From the NCBI RefSeq assembly GCF_019969725.1, contig NZ_JAHXYW010000002.1, positions 124,001 through 188,000 of the forward strand: 64,000 nucleotides of DNA, given 5' to 3'. Under the pieces are notes generated by a model. The model was not told the DNA's origin, did not search any database, and saw nothing but the letters and a program-made list of their open reading frames with translations. The first letter of the stretch is position 1, and each line of letters starts with the position of its first letter. Positions 50,990 to 59,911 of the stretch are shown here, piece by piece. Position numbers and translations under genes: made by a program. The DNA comes from Neobacillus bataviensis (GTDB taxonomy: Bacteria > Bacillota > Bacilli > Bacillales_B > DSM-18226).

Positions 50990-51952
50990 ATGTATGATGT
51001 AACAGCTCTCGGAGAGTTATTAATTGATTTAACTCCTTATAACTCCTCTCAGCCTGGCAAAGTTGTCTTTGAAAGAAATCCTGGTGGTGCCCCGGCCAAT
51101 GTATTAGCGGGCTTAACCAAATTAGGCAAGAAGACTTGTTTCATTGGTAAGGTAGGAGATGATCAATTTGGACATTATTTAAAGCAAGTTTTATTAGATA
51201 CAAACATATGCTGCGAAGGATTATCCTTTACCCAAAAAGCAAATACTACGCTGGCATTTGTTCATTTAGATGAATATGGTGACCGCTCATTCAGCTTTTA
51301 TCGAAATCCCGGTGCGGATACCAAGTTAACAGAGGATGACATTAATGAAAATATCGTAGCTCAAACCAAAGTTTTTCATTTTGGATCTCTTTCCCTCACT
51401 AATGAACCAGCTGCCACTACCACTCTAAAGACAGTCCAATTAGCAAAAGAACTAGGGAAAGTTGTTTCCTATGATCCTAATTTAAGGGCTTTGCTTTGGA
51501 AGAATCTAGAGCATGCAAAGAAAATGATTAAAGAGGGATTGAAATATGCAAACATCGTAAAGCTTTCGCAGGAAGAGTTGGAATTCATTACTGGAAAGGC
51601 AGATTTAGAAAAAGGAACAAGACAACTCGTTGAACAGTATAACACAGAACTTATATTTGTCACTTTAGGAGTAGAAGGCTGTTTTTATCGAAAAGGGGAG
51701 AACGTAGGGAAATTTAAATCCTTCAAAGTGAATCCAGTTGATACAACAGGTGCGGGAGATGGCTTCTTTAGTGGCGTTTTATATAAATATTTAGAAAAAA
51801 ATAAACCTATTGCTGATTTAAACATGGATGATATGGAAGAAATTATTATATTTGGAAATGCGGTTGGAGCAATTGTCACAACAAGGAAAGGTGCAATATT
51901 AAGCATGCCTTGCATGGAAGAAGTTAAGAAACTAATGGTTAATCAAAATTAG
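50990..51952 (+). CDS. PfkB-family sugar kinase, probable fructokinase
   Basis: 320 residues. TALGELLIDLTPYN and NPGGAPANVLAGLTKLGKKT bind the sugar. DTTGAGDGFFSGVLY near the C-terminus holds the anion hole and catalytic base Asp257. The NPGGAPANVA-type motif and overall pattern are nearest to bacterial fructokinases (ATP + fructose to fructose-6-phosphate), though ribokinase-like relatives cannot be excluded. RBS TAGGAGAGG precedes ATG 50990. With the CUT2 importer and DeoR regulator the set resembles the rhizobial frcBCAK fructose system. Confidence 0.87.
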   Translation: MYDVTALGELLIDLTPYNSSQPGKVVFERNPGGAPANVLAGLTKLGKKTCFIGKVGDDQFGHYLKQVLLDTNICCEGLSFTQKANTTLAFVHLDEYGDRSFSFYRNPGADTKLTEDDINENIVAQTKVFHFGSLSLTNEPAATTTLKTVQLAKELGKVVSYDPNLRALLWKNLEHAKKMIKEGLKYANIVKLSQEELEFITGKADLEKGTRQLVEQYNTELIFVTLGVEGCFYRKGENVGKFKSFKVNPVDTTGAGDGFFSGVLYKYLEKNKPIADLNMDDMEEIIIFGNAVGAIVTTRKGAILSMPCMEEVKKLMVNQN

Positions 51953-52151
51953 TAACTATTTTACATGCTGCCTTTTATCCAACTTTTTGATTGTTTTTGT
52001 CGGTGCAAAAACTATTCTGAATTACAGGAAAGATATGAAGTCGAAACATTAACAGATGCTTCAAAATAAATAATTTTTATCCGTATGAGAATTTATTTGC
52101 TGTTACGGAAAAACTATAGCTAAGATAGTCCATCTAGAGAAAGAGCTGGTA

Positions 52152-52207
52152 AACCCACCAACATCTATTTGTATTGCCAATTACTTTCCACACATGTTGA
52201 ATGCGTA
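52152..52207. repeat. About 55-bp dispersed repeat (family E), copy 2
   Basis: Same orientation as 45620-45674, sharing TAAACCCRCCA, CAATTAC and CCACACAYGTTGARTGCGT. The stretch 51953-52151 shows no gene. Confidence 0.6.
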
Positions 52208-52231
52208 AACATTATATGGAGCTTAAAACTG

Positions 52232-52260
52232 TGGCGGACAGTGCCTATCACTGTTCGCCA
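52232..52260. repeat. 29-bp palindromic repeat (family D)
   Basis: Begins TGGCGGACAGTG and ends CACTGTTCGCCA. Its reverse complement matches 44955-44983 closely. Confidence 0.6.
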
Positions 52261-52399
52261 TGTAAAGAATGGCAGTTTATTTTTGCAAAAAAAGCCATAG
52301 GCTGTTAAGAATACGCTTCGTATTTGCCATCTTCTCGGAAAACCACTCAACCATTCGTTCTTTTTGGTTTTCTGTGGTAAGGAAATACAGCAGTGAAGT

Positions 52400-52813
52400 T
52401 TAAACTCGTTGCCAGCGGAACTGATAGAACGAACATGCCGTCACTGTCTTAGGATTATAATTTTTTGTACAATACCGCAAATATGTCTTTTGGCCTCTCT
52501 CTCTGTCTAGTCGGTCTAAAACAGCGACATAACGTTCCAACTGTCGTTGTCCTTCACCACTTGCTACTTTGTTTTCCAGAAAGCAGATAGTGGAGTCATT
52601 TTCAAAAACAAGGTCGATAAAAAAGACTTGGGAATCGACTGTGAAATCAACTCCATCAATTAATAAAACCTCATTTACAAAACGGTCGAGCAGCTGTTGA
52701 TCCGTCTGTAAAACCCCCGCTAACAGCTCTGTCACAAAATCCTCCAAGGGTGTCTTCCCGGAGTTGTTTTGTATTTTAAAAAGTTGAAGCAGTCTTTCAA
52801 AAATATCGGCCAT
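52400..52813 (-). pseudogene. Truncated PD-(D/E)XK nuclease-family protein
   Basis: 137 residues, against the several hundred I expect for PD-(D/E)XK family proteins of this kind. FFIDLVFENDSTICFLENKV has the Asp...Glu-x-Lys catalytic pattern, and GQRQLERYVAVLDRL matches the QxxxY region of this superfamily. AGGGGAT precedes ATG 52813. After the stop, the same frame continues with protein-like sequence (TTENQKERMVEWFSEKMA), which suggests a premature stop and loss of the rest. Function in defence or repair cannot be told. Confidence 0.55.
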
Positions 52814-52942
52814 ACAGTTGTTATCCCCTCTGGATTTGACAAAAATCTACTTGTTTTTATCTTATACGATAAGAAGTTGGAGGGAATACATAAATTTTAC
52901 ATTGTTATAGTTTTATAAATTATTTTATGAGAAATTAAAATA

Positions 52943-53004
52943 AGTGCCTTTCACCACCTTGTTTTGTTGAATACTTCGACTTTACTCGGGGAGTGATAGG
53001 CACT
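52943..53004. repeat. 62-bp inverted repeat (family A)
   Basis: AGTGCCTTTCAC and GTGATAGGCACT form the ends; TTCGACTTTACTCG lies in the middle. It is 8 bases from the 208-bp repeat copy. Confidence 0.75.
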
Positions 53005-53011
53005 TAACTTA

Positions 53012-53220
53012 AGAAAGATAAAAGCCTTCACACAAAAAAGGGTATAAAATAACCGAAATTGCAAAAAACGCCTTCAAAAATCATTTTTTGAAGGCGTTTT
53101 TTGATGTTTGGATCAAAAAATGCGCTCAAAAATGAAAAAAGGAAGTTCGCTTTTCCTCGCCAACCTCGATATCGTAGAAGTGACGAAGGCGGGGGCATTC
53201 ACATAAAGCCCTGGTAAAGG
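53012..53220. repeat. 208-bp dispersed repeat (family B), copy 2
   Basis: Matches 22262-22469 in the same orientation, including the central palindrome (53063-53080 with 53084-53102). It ends about 115 bases before the DnaD-like gene. Confidence 0.8.
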
Positions 53221-53336
53221 AAACGGTGATGAAAGTGTGTCATAAAGAATCACTTTTTAAATGGAAAACATATGACCCTTTTCTTCATTTATTTCTATAT
53301 CAAGTATGAAGGAATTTTATAAGAAGAAGGCAGTGG

Positions 53337-54332
53337 TTGAAGATGGCAAAGTTTAGAATGGTACGTACTGATTTTTGGAAGAATCCGATTGTATTAGAAG
53401 AAATGACCCCGGAGGACAAATTTTTTTATCTTTATCTTCTTACGAATCCACTTACGACTCAAACTGGCATCTATAAAATTACGAAAAAACAAATGGCTTT
53501 TGATTTGGGCTATTCGATTGAGAGTGTTCATTCATTAATGGAGCGATTCATCGTGCATCACAAGTTGATACGGTACAATCCTGATACGAGAGAACTGGCA
53601 ATGAAAAACTGGTGGAAGGATAACCAGGTTAAAGGGGGGAAACCGGTGATGGACTGTATTTTTTCCGAGCTAAAGGATGTAGAGGATCTTTCACTTATTC
53701 AATATGTTTCGGAGTCCATTCAAAATCAGGAAATTCGCAGCCTATTTGAATCATTTTGTGAACATGAAGAGATGATCTTCAGCAAGGAAGTTAACGACCA
53801 AAATGAAAATAATACATATCAAGATACTGAATGTGGGGAGCATGACGATACGTTGACGCTTCGTTATACGATAGTGGGACAAAAAGAACAAGAACATAAA
53901 AATAAAAAAATAAATAAAAAACAACAACAAGAAGCTTTTAATCCAAATATAGAGGAAAATCCAGACATCAAGAACCCATTTCAGAATGATCAAAAAGATG
54001 TGAAAAAAATTGTAGAGTTTTGGGATAACAATGGATTTGGTTTTTCGAACGTGAATGCCAAACAGCAGCTGTTATCTTGGTTAGAGGGTTCTAGCTTTTT
54101 ACAGCCGAAAGATGTGATTTTAAAAGCGATGAATATTGCATGTGCCAATAACAAGAGAAGGCTGAGCTATGTGGTGGGGATTTTGAAAAACTGGGTAAAT
54201 GATTCCTTACTTACCGTAGAAGAAATTGATTCCTTTTATGAAAGACAAAATTACGCACCAAACTATAGGAAATCAACCGAATCGTTTCCTGCCGGAAGAG
54301 ATATTCCAGGTATTATGCTCCCTCTAAAATGA
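53337..54332 (+). CDS. DnaD-domain replication-type protein
   Basis: 331 residues. The N-terminal winged-helix part (VRTDFWKNPIVLEEMTPEDK, FFYLYLLTNP, GIYKITKKQMAFDLGY) resembles phage replisome organisers and DnaD-like proteins. A Lys/Gln-rich linker (KNKKINKKQQQ, about 190-200) leads to a C-terminal DnaD/DnaB_2 domain (IVEFWDNNGFGFSNVNAKQQ; LSYVVGILKNWVND). The family loads helicases at phage or chromosomal origins. No other phage genes lie nearby, so this is an orphan or a relic. TTG 53337 and ATG 53343 are both possible starts after AGAAGAAGG. The gap 54333-54630 shows nothing recognisable. Confidence 0.75.
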   Translation: MKMAKFRMVRTDFWKNPIVLEEMTPEDKFFYLYLLTNPLTTQTGIYKITKKQMAFDLGYSIESVHSLMERFIVHHKLIRYNPDTRELAMKNWWKDNQVKGGKPVMDCIFSELKDVEDLSLIQYVSESIQNQEIRSLFESFCEHEEMIFSKEVNDQNENNTYQDTECGEHDDTLTLRYTIVGQKEQEHKNKKINKKQQQEAFNPNIEENPDIKNPFQNDQKDVKKIVEFWDNNGFGFSNVNAKQQLLSWLEGSSFLQPKDVILKAMNIACANNKRRLSYVVGILKNWVNDSLLTVEEIDSFYERQNYAPNYRKSTESFPAGRDIPGIMLPLK

Positions 54333-54630
54333 GGATAAAGAGGTATTTTAAAATTGCCAAACGGGAAAACGTACTGGTAATAGGTACAAGCTCGTATTCG
54401 GTTTTAACGCTTCTTTAACAGGAACAATATACCAACATATCCTTCTTTTGCTAGTAATTTATTCCTTGATTATAAAAACCTAGTACCCCCAAAAGACTTA
54501 ATTTTCCAAAAATACATACTGTTCTGTTTTGTTTTTTGAATCTATCATTTAAAATTTAATTCGGGACCCAAAATAAAAAATACATATATTTTAATAGTTA
54601 ATGGGGACCAACAAACATAGGAGGGGTTTT

Positions 54631-55941
54631 ATGAAAAAGAAGTTTTTAAAAGTCATCTTACCAACAGCGCTGGCTCTGTCTGCAAGTGTATCTACAGCAG
54701 CCTTCGCAAATCCGCAATCAATACCGAATGGACCGTACATCGAAGACAACCAAAATATTTCATTATCAAGCTTTATGTCAAACAAGGAATTAGCTGAGAA
54801 GCTTCAAAACCTTGAAGCTTCCTCCAAGGGGAAGATGAAGCTTGAAATCGCCGGCTATTCCAACCTTTCGCCTGATGGCTATCGAACAGAAGCGGACAAG
54901 GGAGAACCGATCTGGGTAGCAAAATTCGGCGATAATGATCCAAACAAAAAGCGTATCCTGATTACTGCTCAGATTCACGGAAATGAGCAAATTGGTGCAC
55001 AAGCAGCCATCGATATCATTCAAAAGCTCTCCTCTAATGGGAAGGAAGTCGAAGAAATTTTAAAGAATGTATCCATCTGGATTATGCCTAGGATTAACCC
55101 AGAAGGGGCAGATAATCAATACGAGGATACGTGGTATCCGACTCGGTATACTCATCAGACTTGGCTGCCGGAAAACATTGGCCTGCCAAAAGACACAAAG
55201 GCACCATGGTACTACAATGCCGACGGCAGCGAAAGAGCCCAGAATAACGACGGCCGTGTAGTTTACGGTATCCCTGGTTACGACCAGAACAGGGATTATA
55301 ATCCGAATCTGGATTTTAGAGTAGAGAATCAAAATCATGATGAGGTTGCCGCTTTCTTAAATTCGAAATCAACAAATAACAGTAGATATGGCGGCTTTTT
55401 TGTCACAGCAGAAGCACGTACAGTAACAAGTGTATTCCAAGATTTTAAACCGGATGTATATGTGGATCTTCATCACCGCGGTTTCAATACTGTCTCCGAT
55501 GAAGATGATCGATCCGTACCTGTTCAGTTTGCAGCAGTAGTCGCTGATCCATATACAGATCCATTTACCGGCAAACAGTTTGAAGTGGATGAAGATGTCC
55601 TGAAGCTTGGTAAACAAGTTAATGCTCTATCTGCGCTAACACTGCAAAAAGGGGAATCCCATTTTGGTGCTGTTCAAAAATACCCTGATGTGAACCTGCC
55701 GGGTACCGCTCTTGGTGCATTCGCACTAAATGATACTGCCATCATGTTGATTGAATTGAAAGGCCAAAGCCAAACACTGGGACAAAAGCAGGCAGGTATG
55801 CTGAAGGAAACCGTCACTCAACCGCTTTTCGCTGTCTTTAAAGGACTCGCCGATGGTTCTATTAACGACGTCGATACAAAAGTTTATGATGATATTCCAG
55901 AATCCTCAAACTCAATCAGCGACCCAACCACAAGAGATTAA
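54631..55941 (+). CDS. Secreted M14-family zinc carboxypeptidase
   Basis: 436 residues. The signal peptide (MKKKFLKVILPTALALSASV, cleavage near AFA-NP) is followed by an M14 domain. Zinc ligands are His116 and Glu119 in QIHGNEQIG and His281 in DLHHRG; the catalytic Glu375 lies in LIELKGQ. RINPEGADN carries the substrate-binding Arg. TAGGAGGGG seven or so bases upstream fixes the start at ATG 54631, although the frame opens at 54601. It would trim peptides outside the cell and supply free amino acids. Confidence 0.9.
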   Translation: MKKKFLKVILPTALALSASVSTAAFANPQSIPNGPYIEDNQNISLSSFMSNKELAEKLQNLEASSKGKMKLEIAGYSNLSPDGYRTEADKGEPIWVAKFGDNDPNKKRILITAQIHGNEQIGAQAAIDIIQKLSSNGKEVEEILKNVSIWIMPRINPEGADNQYEDTWYPTRYTHQTWLPENIGLPKDTKAPWYYNADGSERAQNNDGRVVYGIPGYDQNRDYNPNLDFRVENQNHDEVAAFLNSKSTNNSRYGGFFVTAEARTVTSVFQDFKPDVYVDLHHRGFNTVSDEDDRSVPVQFAAVVADPYTDPFTGKQFEVDEDVLKLGKQVNALSALTLQKGESHFGAVQKYPDVNLPGTALGAFALNDTAIMLIELKGQSQTLGQKQAGMLKETVTQPLFAVFKGLADGSINDVDTKVYDDIPESSNSISDPTTRD

Positions 55942-55951
55942 GAAGCAAGGA

Positions 55952-55988
55952 AGAAGGTCTTATCCCTTCTTTTCTCGGTTTTTTCTTC
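55952..55988 (+). terminator. Weak terminator after the carboxypeptidase gene
   Basis: AGAAGG (55952-55957) pairs with CCTTCT (55965-55970), followed by T-rich sequence. The remaining gap to 56266 shows only AT-rich sequence with a repeated TTTATTTTAACT. Confidence 0.45.
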
Positions 55989-56265
55989 CTTCCATTCCCG
56001 GAAGACTTTATTTTAACTAACGAAAAAATGAGGAAAAAAAGGCGGAAAAACGGTTGTTTTTGATTCGGAAATTGCTCGGAATTGGGGTTCGGTCGGAAAT
56101 CTTTATTTTAACTGGAACGGTGGAATGCGGGTTTGAGGGGTAGATTTTCGGAAGGGTTTATTTTGGTTATACAGAAATAGATAGAGCTCATTCTAACTTT
56201 AGTTTGGATAAGCTTTTTTAAGAAATCTAAAAGTTATTTTTATTAAAAATTTTGGATGGCTAATA

Positions 56266-56310
56266 AAAAGGAGTACCCAATGACAAGAATCCAGTTGGGT
56301 ACCCCTTAAT
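56266..56310 (-). terminator. Terminator of the ABC-F gene
   Basis: AAAAGGAGTACCCAA (56266-56280) pairs with TTGGGTACCCCTTAA (56295-56309) with one mismatch, just beyond the minus-strand stop. Confidence 0.75.
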
Positions 56311-56316
56311 CTTTAT

Positions 56317-57870
56317 TTAAAACACTTTCGTAGTCCAATCCTCACAATTCCAAATGTCGGTCGCAATTTCACGATAGAAATCTGGTTCGTGGGATACCAT
56401 CAAGATACTTCCGCGATATGCCTTTAAAGCACGCTTCAATTCTTCTTTTGCGTCAACATCCAAGTGATTGGTAGGTTCGTCTAGTATTAATAAATTCGTT
56501 TCTGTATTAAGAATTTTACACAAGCGAACTTTGGCTTTTTCTCCACCAGAAAGGACTTCGACTTTACTTTCAATATGTTTCGTCGTTAATCCACATTTTG
56601 CAAGAGCGGCACGGACCTCAGCCTGATTCATGCTTGGGAACTCGCTCCAAATCTCTTCAATACAAGTGTTGTAGTTGGCCTGTTTCACTTCCTGCTCGAA
56701 GTAACCGATGTGTTGATACTCACCACGTTCCACTTTACCCGAAATTGGATCAATCAACCCAAGAATACTTTTTAAAAGAGTTGACTTACCAATACCGTTT
56801 GCACCCACGAATGCAATTTTTTGTCCGCGTTCCATTTTCAAATTCAGAGGGCGAGAAAGTGGTTCATTGTAACCAATAACAAGATCTTCAGTCTCGAAAA
56901 TCCAACGGCTAGATGAACGAGCTTCTTTGAATTTAAACTCTGGTTTTGGCTTCTCTTTCCCCAATTCAATAATTTCCATTTTATCGAGCTTCTTCTGACG
57001 AGACATCGCCATGTTACGAGTTGCAACACTTGCCTTGTTACGCGCAACGAAATCCTTCAAATCAGCAATTTCTTGTTGTTGACGTTTGTAAGCAGACTCT
57101 AGCTGCTGCTTCTTCATTTCATATATTTTTAAGAAGTTATCATAGTCACCAACATAGCGATTCAACTCTTGGTTTTCCATGTGATAGATCAAGTTAACAA
57201 CAGTGTTCAAGAATGGAATATCATGTGAAATCAAAATAAATGCATTCTCATATTCCTGTAAATAACGCTTCAGCCATTCGATATGCTGTTCATCCAAATA
57301 GTTCGTAGGCTCGTCTAGTAAAAGGATTTCAGGCTTTTCTAGCAACAGCTTAGCTAGCAAAACTTTCGTACGTTGCCCACCGCTAAGGTCATCTACATCT
57401 CGATCGAGTCCAACATCGTCTAGTCCTAGACCACGAGCAACTTCCTCAACTTTTGAATTAATCTGATAGAAATCATTACTATCTAAAGTTTCTTGTAGCT
57501 CTCCCACTTCTGCAAGTAAGGCATCGATATCAGCGCCTTCATCACCCATTTTTGCATAAAGTTCATTGATCTCTGCTTCAGTATCAAAAAGATATTGAAA
57601 AGCAGTACTTAAAGCTTCACGCATCGTTGTACCTTTTTGAAGGACAGCATGCTGATCTAAATAACCAACTCGAACTTTCCGTGACCATTCAACTTTCCCT
57701 TCGTCGGGTTGCAACTTCCCAGTAACAATATTCATGAAAGTAGACTTACCCTCACCATTTGCCCCAACTAGTCCAACGTGTTCACCTTTTAAAAGTCGAA
57801 AAGACACATCATTAAAAATCGCACGATCACCGAAACCGTGACTTAAATTTTTTACATTTAATACGCTCAT
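56317..57870 (-). CDS. yfmM: ABC-F family ribosome-associated ATPase
   Basis: 517 residues with two ABC domains and no membrane segment. Domain 1 has GANGEGKST, LSGGQRTKVLLAKLL and LLLDEPTNYLD. The roughly 80-residue P-site tRNA-interaction linker (YKRQQQEIADLKDFVARNKA) follows. Domain 2 has GANGIGKST, LSGGEKAKVRLCKIL and LILDEPTNHLD. Length and sequence fit B. subtilis YfmM. ABC-F proteins act at the ribosomal E site in translation or antibiotic protection; this one has no specific resistance signature. Its upstream region (57871-58000) may hold attenuation signals, none of which is clear. Confidence 0.9.
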   Translation of the reverse strand: MSVLNVKNLSHGFGDRAIFNDVSFRLLKGEHVGLVGANGEGKSTFMNIVTGKLQPDEGKVEWSRKVRVGYLDQHAVLQKGTTMREALSTAFQYLFDTEAEINELYAKMGDEGADIDALLAEVGELQETLDSNDFYQINSKVEEVARGLGLDDVGLDRDVDDLSGGQRTKVLLAKLLLEKPEILLLDEPTNYLDEQHIEWLKRYLQEYENAFILISHDIPFLNTVVNLIYHMENQELNRYVGDYDNFLKIYEMKKQQLESAYKRQQQEIADLKDFVARNKASVATRNMAMSRQKKLDKMEIIELGKEKPKPEFKFKEARSSSRWIFETEDLVIGYNEPLSRPLNLKMERGQKIAFVGANGIGKSTLLKSILGLIDPISGKVERGEYQHIGYFEQEVKQANYNTCIEEIWSEFPSMNQAEVRAALAKCGLTTKHIESKVEVLSGGEKAKVRLCKILNTETNLLILDEPTNHLDVDAKEELKRALKAYRGSILMVSHEPDFYREIATDIWNCEDWTTKVF

Positions 57871-58366
57871 TTTTTAACCCCTTATCTAATGTCACATGTG
57901 GATATCTTACTAGATTTTGACTGTATTTTCTATCTTGAAGTTATTTGTTGTGAAAAATATAATTTGATTTTTGGGCTAAATTGAAAGGGAAGTCTGCCTC
58001 ATTTTAATAAATGAGATTATTGAATTAAATTTATTTGGCGTATAAAATTTATTTTTTTATTTCTAAAATCATTATAATTTATTTCATTGATACCACCTAC
58101 TGGAAATTTTTTATAGGTTATTGGATGTATATCGATTGATTTATTTTCAATTGGAAACGCCTGTCACCTCATCGAAAAAAGTGGAACAAGCTTCTAATTA
58201 TTCTGGAATGTTTGTTATTGAAAAAGTTCTAAATATATATAACCTTTTCTAAAAAAGTTAGAATTTTATAAAAACATATTAATCATTACAATAAATGTGT
58301 AAAGAGGATTTACAAAAACGTTAGGGGGGCAAAAGGAAATAAAAGTTAATCATTTTTATTTCGAAA

Positions 58367-58380
58367 TGTAACCGTTATCA
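58367..58380 (+). promoter_or_regulatory. Perfect cre match upstream of the GH91 operon
   Basis: TGTAACCGTTATCA fits TGWAANCGNTNWCA at all 14 positions, 106 bases before the binding-protein start. It implies CcpA-dependent carbon catabolite repression. The rest of the 616-base gap 57871-58486 is AT-rich without other recognised features. Confidence 0.75.
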
Positions 58381-58486
58381 AGTTTTTGAAAAAGAATAGA
58401 AACAATGGAGGAGAATGATCAATGAATGTATAACAGTCTAATAGCCCATTAGATCATTTATTTAATAATTAAGGAGGCTTGTTGCG

Positions 58487-59821
58487 GTGAAGAAAAAAGG
58501 GATCCTATCAATTGTTTCATTATTATTAGTATCATCACTCTTTTTATCGGGTTGTTCGGGAGAAAAAACAGGAAGTTCCGAAGCAAAAGGTGATAACAAA
58601 ACGATTACGGTTCTTGTTGAAGGGGGAAGCCCGGCCTTTAAGGTAGCAAAAGAAACCGCTGCGGAATTTAAAGAGGAAACTGGCTATACAGTTAAAATTG
58701 AATCCGTTCCCTATACCGGAGTCTATGACAAACTTAAGGCTGAGGTAGCTTCACAGGCAGGAGCATTCGATGTTGCAACCATCGATATACTTTGGTTTCC
58801 TGCTCTAGCTGGCGGACTTTTACCGTTAGAAGATCTCATGACAGATGACATTAAAAATGATTTATTCCCAGGATTAGTAGAAGGCGGAAGTTATCAGAAT
58901 AAGGTTTATGGAATGCCGGTATGGACGAACGCCAAAAATTTAATCTACCGTAAAGATCTTTTCGAAGATGAAAAGAACAAAGCTGATTTCCAAGCAAAGT
59001 ATGGATATGAGCTGCATCCGCCAACAACATGGGATGAATATAGGGATGTTGCCAAGTTTTTTACTAAAGATACCGATAATGATGGAAAAGTGGATATGTA
59101 CGGAACAACGGTCTTTGGTGCGAACAATGGAGATGCGGTAGCCAGCTGGCTTGATCATGCAGCCCAAGCAGGTGCGAAACCATTGGTAGTTGGTGATAAA
59201 GGCAAAGTTCTTGTTAATACGAAACCGTATGTTGATGCTTTACAATTCTTAGTTGATCTTTTGAAAAAGGATCAATCGGTTCCATCAGGTGCACTTGAAA
59301 TGGCATCTGCTGAAACTTCTGAGCTATTTTGGAATGGAAAATCTGCGATGATGCTTGCATGGGGTCACTTTTATGTCCCTTCAAATGATCCTAAACAATC
59401 AAAGGTAGCAGGAAAAGTTGGAAGTGCTCCAATGATTGGCGGCGAAGCAGGAATAGGTGCTGTCCCAGGCCCATGGTATCAGGTTATTCCTAGTTCTTCC
59501 AAAAAACAGAAGATCGCCAAGGAGTACCTCAAATTTATTTATGAAAAGAATGAACTATTTATGAAATCATTGGGTGTAGCGGCGAGAAAATCTGTATTTG
59601 AAAGTTATAGCACGAAGCAGGGCTATGAACATTTGAAACCGCTTATGACGACATTAAGCGGACCACAAACACAAAATCGACCTGCTATTAAGGAATGGCA
59701 AGAAATTGAAAGTGAAGCACTCATTCCAGCCGTGCAATATGCACTTTCCGGTGAAAAAACACCTCAAGAGGCACTTGATTGGGCAGCAGATGTAATCAAA
59801 GATTTATTACCGCCGCAGTAA
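58487..59821 (+). CDS. Sugar ABC transporter substrate-binding lipoprotein (CUT1)
   Basis: 444 residues, extracellular solute-binding family 1. The lipobox is LFLSGC (Cys at about residue 23). TITVLVEGGSPAFKVAKETA and the C-terminal EWQEIESEALIPAVQYALSG are typical of the oligosaccharide-binding group. GTG 58487 follows AAGGAGG. With the two permeases and the GH91 gene it forms an uptake operon for an oligosaccharide, plausibly difructose anhydride or inulo-oligosaccharides. No ATPase gene is present in the window part, so a shared MsmX-type ATPase may serve it. Confidence 0.92.
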   Translation: MKKKGILSIVSLLLVSSLFLSGCSGEKTGSSEAKGDNKTITVLVEGGSPAFKVAKETAAEFKEETGYTVKIESVPYTGVYDKLKAEVASQAGAFDVATIDILWFPALAGGLLPLEDLMTDDIKNDLFPGLVEGGSYQNKVYGMPVWTNAKNLIYRKDLFEDEKNKADFQAKYGYELHPPTTWDEYRDVAKFFTKDTDNDGKVDMYGTTVFGANNGDAVASWLDHAAQAGAKPLVVGDKGKVLVNTKPYVDALQFLVDLLKKDQSVPSGALEMASAETSELFWNGKSAMMLAWGHFYVPSNDPKQSKVAGKVGSAPMIGGEAGIGAVPGPWYQVIPSSSKKQKIAKEYLKFIYEKNELFMKSLGVAARKSVFESYSTKQGYEHLKPLMTTLSGPQTQNRPAIKEWQEIESEALIPAVQYALSGEKTPQEALDWAADVIKDLLPPQ

Positions 59822-59838
59822 AATAATAGGTTTAAATA

Positions 59839-59876
59839 GAACCTTTTCATTGGACTATTTTTCAATGAAAAGGTTC
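59839..59876 (+). terminator. Intra-operon hairpin after the binding-protein gene
   Basis: GAACCTTTTCATTG (59839-59852) pairs perfectly with CAATGAAAAGGTTC (59863-59876), without a U-tail. It probably protects the upstream mRNA and lowers permease expression, as in other binding-protein operons. Confidence 0.65.
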
Positions 59877-59911
59877 AAAAAATAACATTTTGATAGAAAG
59901 GAGCGGTTTTC

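Noticed and set aside
51970..52070. Short frame CFCRCKNYSELQERYEVETL after the kinase gene
   Set aside because: It reads like protein for about 28 codons but lacks a start and any family match, so there is not enough to call a gene.
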